From Pseudomonadaceae bacterium UBA5811 (GTDB taxonomy: Bacteria > Pseudomonadota > Gammaproteobacteria > Pseudomonadales > Pseudomonadaceae), in contig DIDB01000204.1 of the NCBI GenBank assembly GCA_002417905.1, positions 1-8,323 of the forward strand: 8,323 nt of DNA, written 5' to 3'. The notes under the pieces are model-generated. The model ran no database searches and had not been told where the DNA came from. It saw only the letters and a program-made list of their open reading frames with translations. Position numbers and translations under genes: made by a program. Below, in pieces: positions 5,829-8,323 of the stretch; positions within the stretch are counted from its first letter, which is position 1; the number at the start of each line of letters is the position of its first letter.

Positions 5829-6635
5829 ATGAGACACCAACGTTTGGCATCTGCCGTGGCCCTGGTTGGCCTGGTTTTGACCGGTTGTGATTCACAGACC
5901 AGCGTCGAACTCAGGACGCCTGCCCAGAAAGCCTCCTACGGCATTGGTCTGAACATGGGCAAAAGTATGTCGCAGGAAGGCATGGATGATCTGGACTCCA
6001 GGGCTGTGGCTCTGGGGATTGAGGATGCCATCGGCAAGAAGGCGCAGCGGCTGGGTGATGACGAGCTGATGGAGGCTTTCACCTATCTGCAGACCCGGGC
6101 CGAGAAGCGGATTGCGACCCTTAATGAAGAAGCCCTGAAGGCCGGCGAGAAATTTCTGGCAGACAACGGCCAGCGCAAGGAAGTCAAAACCACGGACTCC
6201 GGGCTGCAATATGAAGTGGTCAAGGCAGCAGAAGGTCCCCAGCCTGGTCCGGATGACATCGTGACCGTACATTACGAAGGGCGCCTGGTGGATGGTACGG
6301 TCTTCGACAGCTCCTACAAACGGGGAACCCCGATTGATCTGCCGGTCAGTGGCGTGATTCCGGGCTGGGTAGAGGGGCTGCAGCTGATGCATACGGGGGA
6401 GAAAATCAAGCTGTATATCCCGAGCAAACTGGCTTATGGCGACCAGAGCCCCAGCCCGATGATTCCGGCCAATTCAGTGCTGGTGTTTGATCTTGAGCTG
6501 CTGGGGATCAAAAAGCCTGACGAGGCCGATACCAGTGCAGCGGCTCCGGAGGAGAAAGCCCCGGCGGCTGGGGAAGAAAAAGCCGGAGCGCCTGCGGCGG
6601 AGGGAAAAAAGGATGAGAGCGGGGCGGCAAACTGA
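5829..6635 (+). CDS. FKBP-type peptidyl-prolyl cis-trans isomerase lipoprotein (Mip/FkpA type)
   Basis: This 268-residue periplasmic prolyl isomerase and folding helper is anchored by lipid. The signal is a basic start, a hydrophobic stretch and lipobox LTGC (17-20), so C20 would be lipidated. Residue +2 is Asp. Residues about 31-115 form the helical FKBP_N dimerisation domain (ASYGIGLNMGKSM, then a long charged helix). The FKBP_C domain spans about 122-227 with VHYEG (147-151), FDSS (159-162), VIPGW (176-180), IPSKLAYG (197-204) and IPANSVLVFDLEL (212-224), so most residues lining the active pocket (Tyr, Phe, Asp, Val-Ile, Trp, Tyr, Phe) are present. The last ~40 residues are a low-complexity Ala/Glu/Lys tail. 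AAGGA about 6 nt upstream supports the ATG. It may be co-transcribed with the sirtuin 36 bp downstream. The exact name (mip, fkpA, fklB) cannot be decided. Confidence 0.93.
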   Translation: MRHQRLASAVALVGLVLTGCDSQTSVELRTPAQKASYGIGLNMGKSMSQEGMDDLDSRAVALGIEDAIGKKAQRLGDDELMEAFTYLQTRAEKRIATLNEEALKAGEKFLADNGQRKEVKTTDSGLQYEVVKAAEGPQPGPDDIVTVHYEGRLVDGTVFDSSYKRGTPIDLPVSGVIPGWVEGLQLMHTGEKIKLYIPSKLAYGDQSPSPMIPANSVLVFDLELLGIKKPDEADTSAAAPEEKAPAAGEEKAGAPAAEGKKDESGAAN

Positions 6636-6671
6636 TCTCCGGCGGCCCTGCTGCAGGGTTGCGGTTCACTG

Positions 6672-7442
6672 ATGGGGTCTGGAGCTGTTTTTCCCCGGCC
6701 CCTGCTTGAAGCGCTGCAGGATGCTGCGCGTCTGGTGGTATTCACGGGGGCAGGGGTTTCTGCCGAGAGTGGTATCCAGACCTTCCGGGGTGGCTGCTCC
6801 AGGCGGGCCCGTTATGACCCCATGGTACTGGCCACGCCCGAAGCTTTTCTGGCTGCTCCTGATCTGGTCTGGGGCTGGTATGAGTGGCGGCGCGGACAGA
6901 TCCTGCAGGCCTGTCCCAATCCGGCCCATCTGGCAATTGCCTGCATGGGGCGCCAGTTTTCGCAGGTCACCCTTGTGACCCAGAATGTAGATGATCTGCA
7001 CGAGCGGGCCGGTTCGCCGGAGGTCCTGCATTTGCACGGCAGTCTGCATCAGCCACGCTGTTCCCGCTGCAACCAGCCTTTTATGGCACTTCCGCCGCCG
7101 GTTGCTGGCTCTGTGCCAGAGGAGCGCCAGACTCCACCGCTTTGTCCCCATTGCGGTGGACTGGTCCGGCCGGGCGTGGTCTGGTTTGGCGAAACACTTC
7201 CCGGGCGGGTGCTGGATGCTGCGCTGACAGCGGCCAGTACCTGTGATGTTCTGCTCTCGGTGGGGACTTCCGGGGCCGTCTATCCGGCCGCCCATATTCC
7301 GGAGCAGGCCCTGGAGGCGGGTGCGACAGTCATTCATGTCAACCCGGTTGCCCGGCCGGTCCGCTCCGGAAACGAGTTCAGTCTGGAGGGGCCGGCGGGT
7401 GAGCTGTTGCCCGCGCTGCTGGAGCAGTTGGCCATGCACTGA
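6672..7442 (+). CDS. cobB: NAD-dependent protein deacylase, class III sirtuin (CobB type)
   Basis: This 256-residue Sir2-family enzyme removes acyl groups from lysines using NAD, forming O-acyl-ADP-ribose and nicotinamide. Visible motifs: GAGVSAESGI (26-35) and TFR for NAD binding; Y70-E-W-R73, the Tyr-x-x-Arg pair typical of class III enzymes that accept succinyl/malonyl-lysine; TQNVDDLH (103-110); catalytic H122 in LHLHG; zinc cysteines C130, C133, C158 and C161; VVWFGE (169-174); GTSGAVYP (198-205); and VNP (223-225). One oddity: after TFRG the usual Gly-Leu-Trp of the cofactor loop is replaced by Ser-Arg-Arg (residues 43-45). The ribosome binding site is weak (CAGGG 13 nt upstream). The frame is the same as the upstream FKBP gene, 36 bp away, with no terminator between, so co-transcription is likely. 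Confidence 0.93.
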   Translation: MGSGAVFPRPLLEALQDAARLVVFTGAGVSAESGIQTFRGGCSRRARYDPMVLATPEAFLAAPDLVWGWYEWRRGQILQACPNPAHLAIACMGRQFSQVTLVTQNVDDLHERAGSPEVLHLHGSLHQPRCSRCNQPFMALPPPVAGSVPEERQTPPLCPHCGGLVRPGVVWFGETLPGRVLDAALTAASTCDVLLSVGTSGAVYPAAHIPEQALEAGATVIHVNPVARPVRSGNEFSLEGPAGELLPALLEQLAMH

Positions 7443-7510
7443 GGGGCGTGCCAGACTGGCCCCTGTCAATGTTCCTGCTGCTGGCCTGTGCTTGAATGCT
7501 TCCTTGCTGC

Positions 7511-7544
7511 CGCAACAGGGCCAGCCCGATCTGGCTCTGTTGCG
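7511..7544. repeat. 14-bp inverted repeat between the sirtuin and hydrogenase genes
   Basis: CGCAACAGGGCCAG (7511-7524) and CTGGCTCTGTTGCG (7531-7544) are complementary at 13 of 14 positions, with a G-T wobble in RNA, around a 6-base centre CCCGAT. No T run follows, so it is not a standard terminator. It lies about 145 bp before the hydrogenase start codon. A second smaller dyad, AGGGGC/GCCCCT (7442-7447 with 7459-7464), starts on the sirtuin stop codon. Possible roles are rho-independent-like 3' end protection or a dyad operator for the hydrogenase operon. Confidence 0.7.
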
Positions 7545-7689
7545 ACAGGGTGAATTTGCTCTACGTTTGTAACCGGGTTTGTTAGGATTGGGCCGCCGTC
7601 GAGAATGGCGATATCTGCTCCAGCCGCTGGTTCTTTGAACAATACAGAGCGTTGACAGGGCCTCCGTGATTGCCTGCAAGGGAAATGGC

Positions 7690-8323
7690 ATGTCTCAGAT
7701 TGAAACTTTTTACGAAGTGATGCGGCGCCAGGGGATTACCCGGCGCAGCTTTCTCAAGTTCTGCAGCCTGACTGCAGCCGCCCTCGGGCTGGGACCGGCC
7801 CTTGTGCCGCGAATCGCCAATGCCATGGAGACCAAACCGCGTACACCGGTGCTCTGGATTCATGGGCTGGAATGTACCTGCTGTTCTGAGTCCTTTATCC
7901 GTTCAGCCCATCCGCTGGTCAAGGACGTGGTGCTGTCGATGATTTCGCTGGATTATGACGACACATTGATGGCTGCGGCCGGGCATCAGGCCGAAGCCAG
8001 CCTTGAGCAGACCATGGCGAAATACAGGGGAGAGTACATCCTGGCGGTGGAAGGCAATCCGCCACTGAACGAGGATGGCATGTTCTGTATCAATGGTGGC
8101 AAGCCCTTTGTCGAGCAGTTGCGCCATGCTGCCAAAGATGCCAAAGTAATTATTGCCTGGGGCAGCTGTGCCAGCTGGGGCTGTGTTCAGGCCGCCCGGC
8201 CCAACCCGACCCATGCCGTGCCGATTGACCAGGTGATCACGGATAAACCCATTATCAAGGCGCCAGGCTGTCCGCCCATTGCCGCGGTCATGACCGGGGT
8301 CATCACCTATATGCTGACCTTCG
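7690..8323 (+). CDS. hyaA: [NiFe] hydrogenase small subunit, oxygen-tolerant uptake type (3' partial)
   Basis: The frame runs off the right edge, so the first 211 residues are seen. It is the electron-transfer subunit of a periplasm-facing, membrane-bound uptake hydrogenase that oxidises H2 and passes electrons through Fe-S clusters to a cytochrome b and the quinone pool. A twin-arginine signal is present ([10 protein letters not shown]18-R19) with hydrophobic stretch and likely cleavage after ANA (43-45). Proximal-cluster cysteines are C62, C65, C160 and C194. The extra C64 (in ECTCCSES) and C165 (in GSCASWGC) correspond to C19 and C120 of E. coli HyaA. Together these six make the [4Fe-3S] cluster of group 1d oxygen-tolerant enzymes. 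The start ATG follows AAGGGA (7678-7683) with 6 nt spacing. Equivalent names are hoxK and hupS. The large subunit and maturation genes should follow outside the window. Confidence 0.97.
   Translation, partial: MSQIETFYEVMRRQGITRRSFLKFCSLTAAALGLGPALVPRIANAMETKPRTPVLWIHGLECTCCSESFIRSAHPLVKDVVLSMISLDYDDTLMAAAGHQAEASLEQTMAKYRGEYILAVEGNPPLNEDGMFCINGGKPFVEQLRHAAKDAKVIIAWGSCASWGCVQAARPNPTHAVPIDQVITDKPIIKAPGCPPIAAVMTGVITYMLTF

Noticed and set aside
5543..5830. Minus-strand frame ending in TGLEPATPGVTGRYSNRLNY
   Set aside because: This is the well-known spurious peptide produced by translating the complement of a tRNA gene, here tRNA-Asp copy 2.
6646..6658. CCCTG-CTG-CAGGG hairpin between the FKBP and sirtuin genes as a terminator
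   Set aside because: The stem is only 5 bp and no T run follows; the two genes are probably co-transcribed.
7652..7657. TTGACA, a perfect -35 hexamer before the hydrogenase gene
   Set aside because: No -10 like hexamer occurs 16-18 bp downstream, and transcription would start at or inside the start codon.
7545..7689. Sigma54 (GG-N10-GC) promoter and FNR box for the hydrogenase operon
   Set aside because: I scanned for both. The nearest candidates have wrong GG-to-GC spacing and TTGAACAATACAG is too far from the FNR consensus.
6666..7691. Minus-strand open frame (341 aa) opposite the sirtuin gene
   Set aside because: It is antisense to an intact sirtuin with all motifs; its composition is typical of a complementary frame.
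1..8323. CRISPR arrays, insertion sequences, prophage or defence genes
   Set aside because: No regularly spaced short repeats, transposase-like frames or terminal inverted repeats were seen. The only tandem repeat is the tRNA duplication.

Overview
The window looks like chromosomal DNA from a moderately GC-rich gammaproteobacterium. RapA and RdgC together are characteristic of Beta/Gammaproteobacteria, the tRNA genes encode their own CCA, and the best matches I can recall for the RdgC, sirtuin and hydrogenase sequences are gammaproteobacterial. I cannot name a genus.

Left part (1-3067): the 3' end of a hydroxypyruvate isomerase-like gene runs into a convergent, complete rapA gene (RNA polymerase recycling ATPase), and the two stop codons overlap. 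Divergent from rapA (3195-3691) is a two-gene unit encoding small proteins I do not recognise.

Middle (3692-4155) is the most interesting stretch. It has no convincing protein gene. It carries a near-perfect FNR/Anr box and, exactly 50 bp further on, a perfect one (TTGAT-N4-ATCAA). A plausible -10 element follows, then about 160 nt with several hairpins, then a strong intrinsic terminator with nine T residues. I read this as an unannotated oxygen-regulated small RNA gene with tandem FNR sites near -41.5 and -91.5. A GC-rich palindromic stretch then leads to the 3' end of rdgC.

rdgC (4156-5076, minus) has a good sigma70-type promoter. Divergent from it is a tRNA operon, Val(UAC)-Asp(GUC)-Val(UAC)-Asp(GUC). 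It is built from a tandem duplication with a 203-bp period, driven by a promoter with an AT-rich UP-like tract and a GC-rich discriminator, and closed by a strong terminator.

Right part (5829-8323, all plus): a Mip/FkpA-type FKBP prolyl isomerase lipoprotein, a class III sirtuin of the CobB type, a 247-bp gap holding a 14-bp inverted repeat, and the 5' part of a Tat-exported [NiFe] hydrogenase small subunit. The hydrogenase has the six-cysteine proximal-cluster signature of oxygen-tolerant membrane-bound uptake hydrogenases. With the FNR-controlled sRNA about 4 kb away, the window suggests an organism that lives across oxic and micro-oxic conditions. A functional link between the two is only inference.
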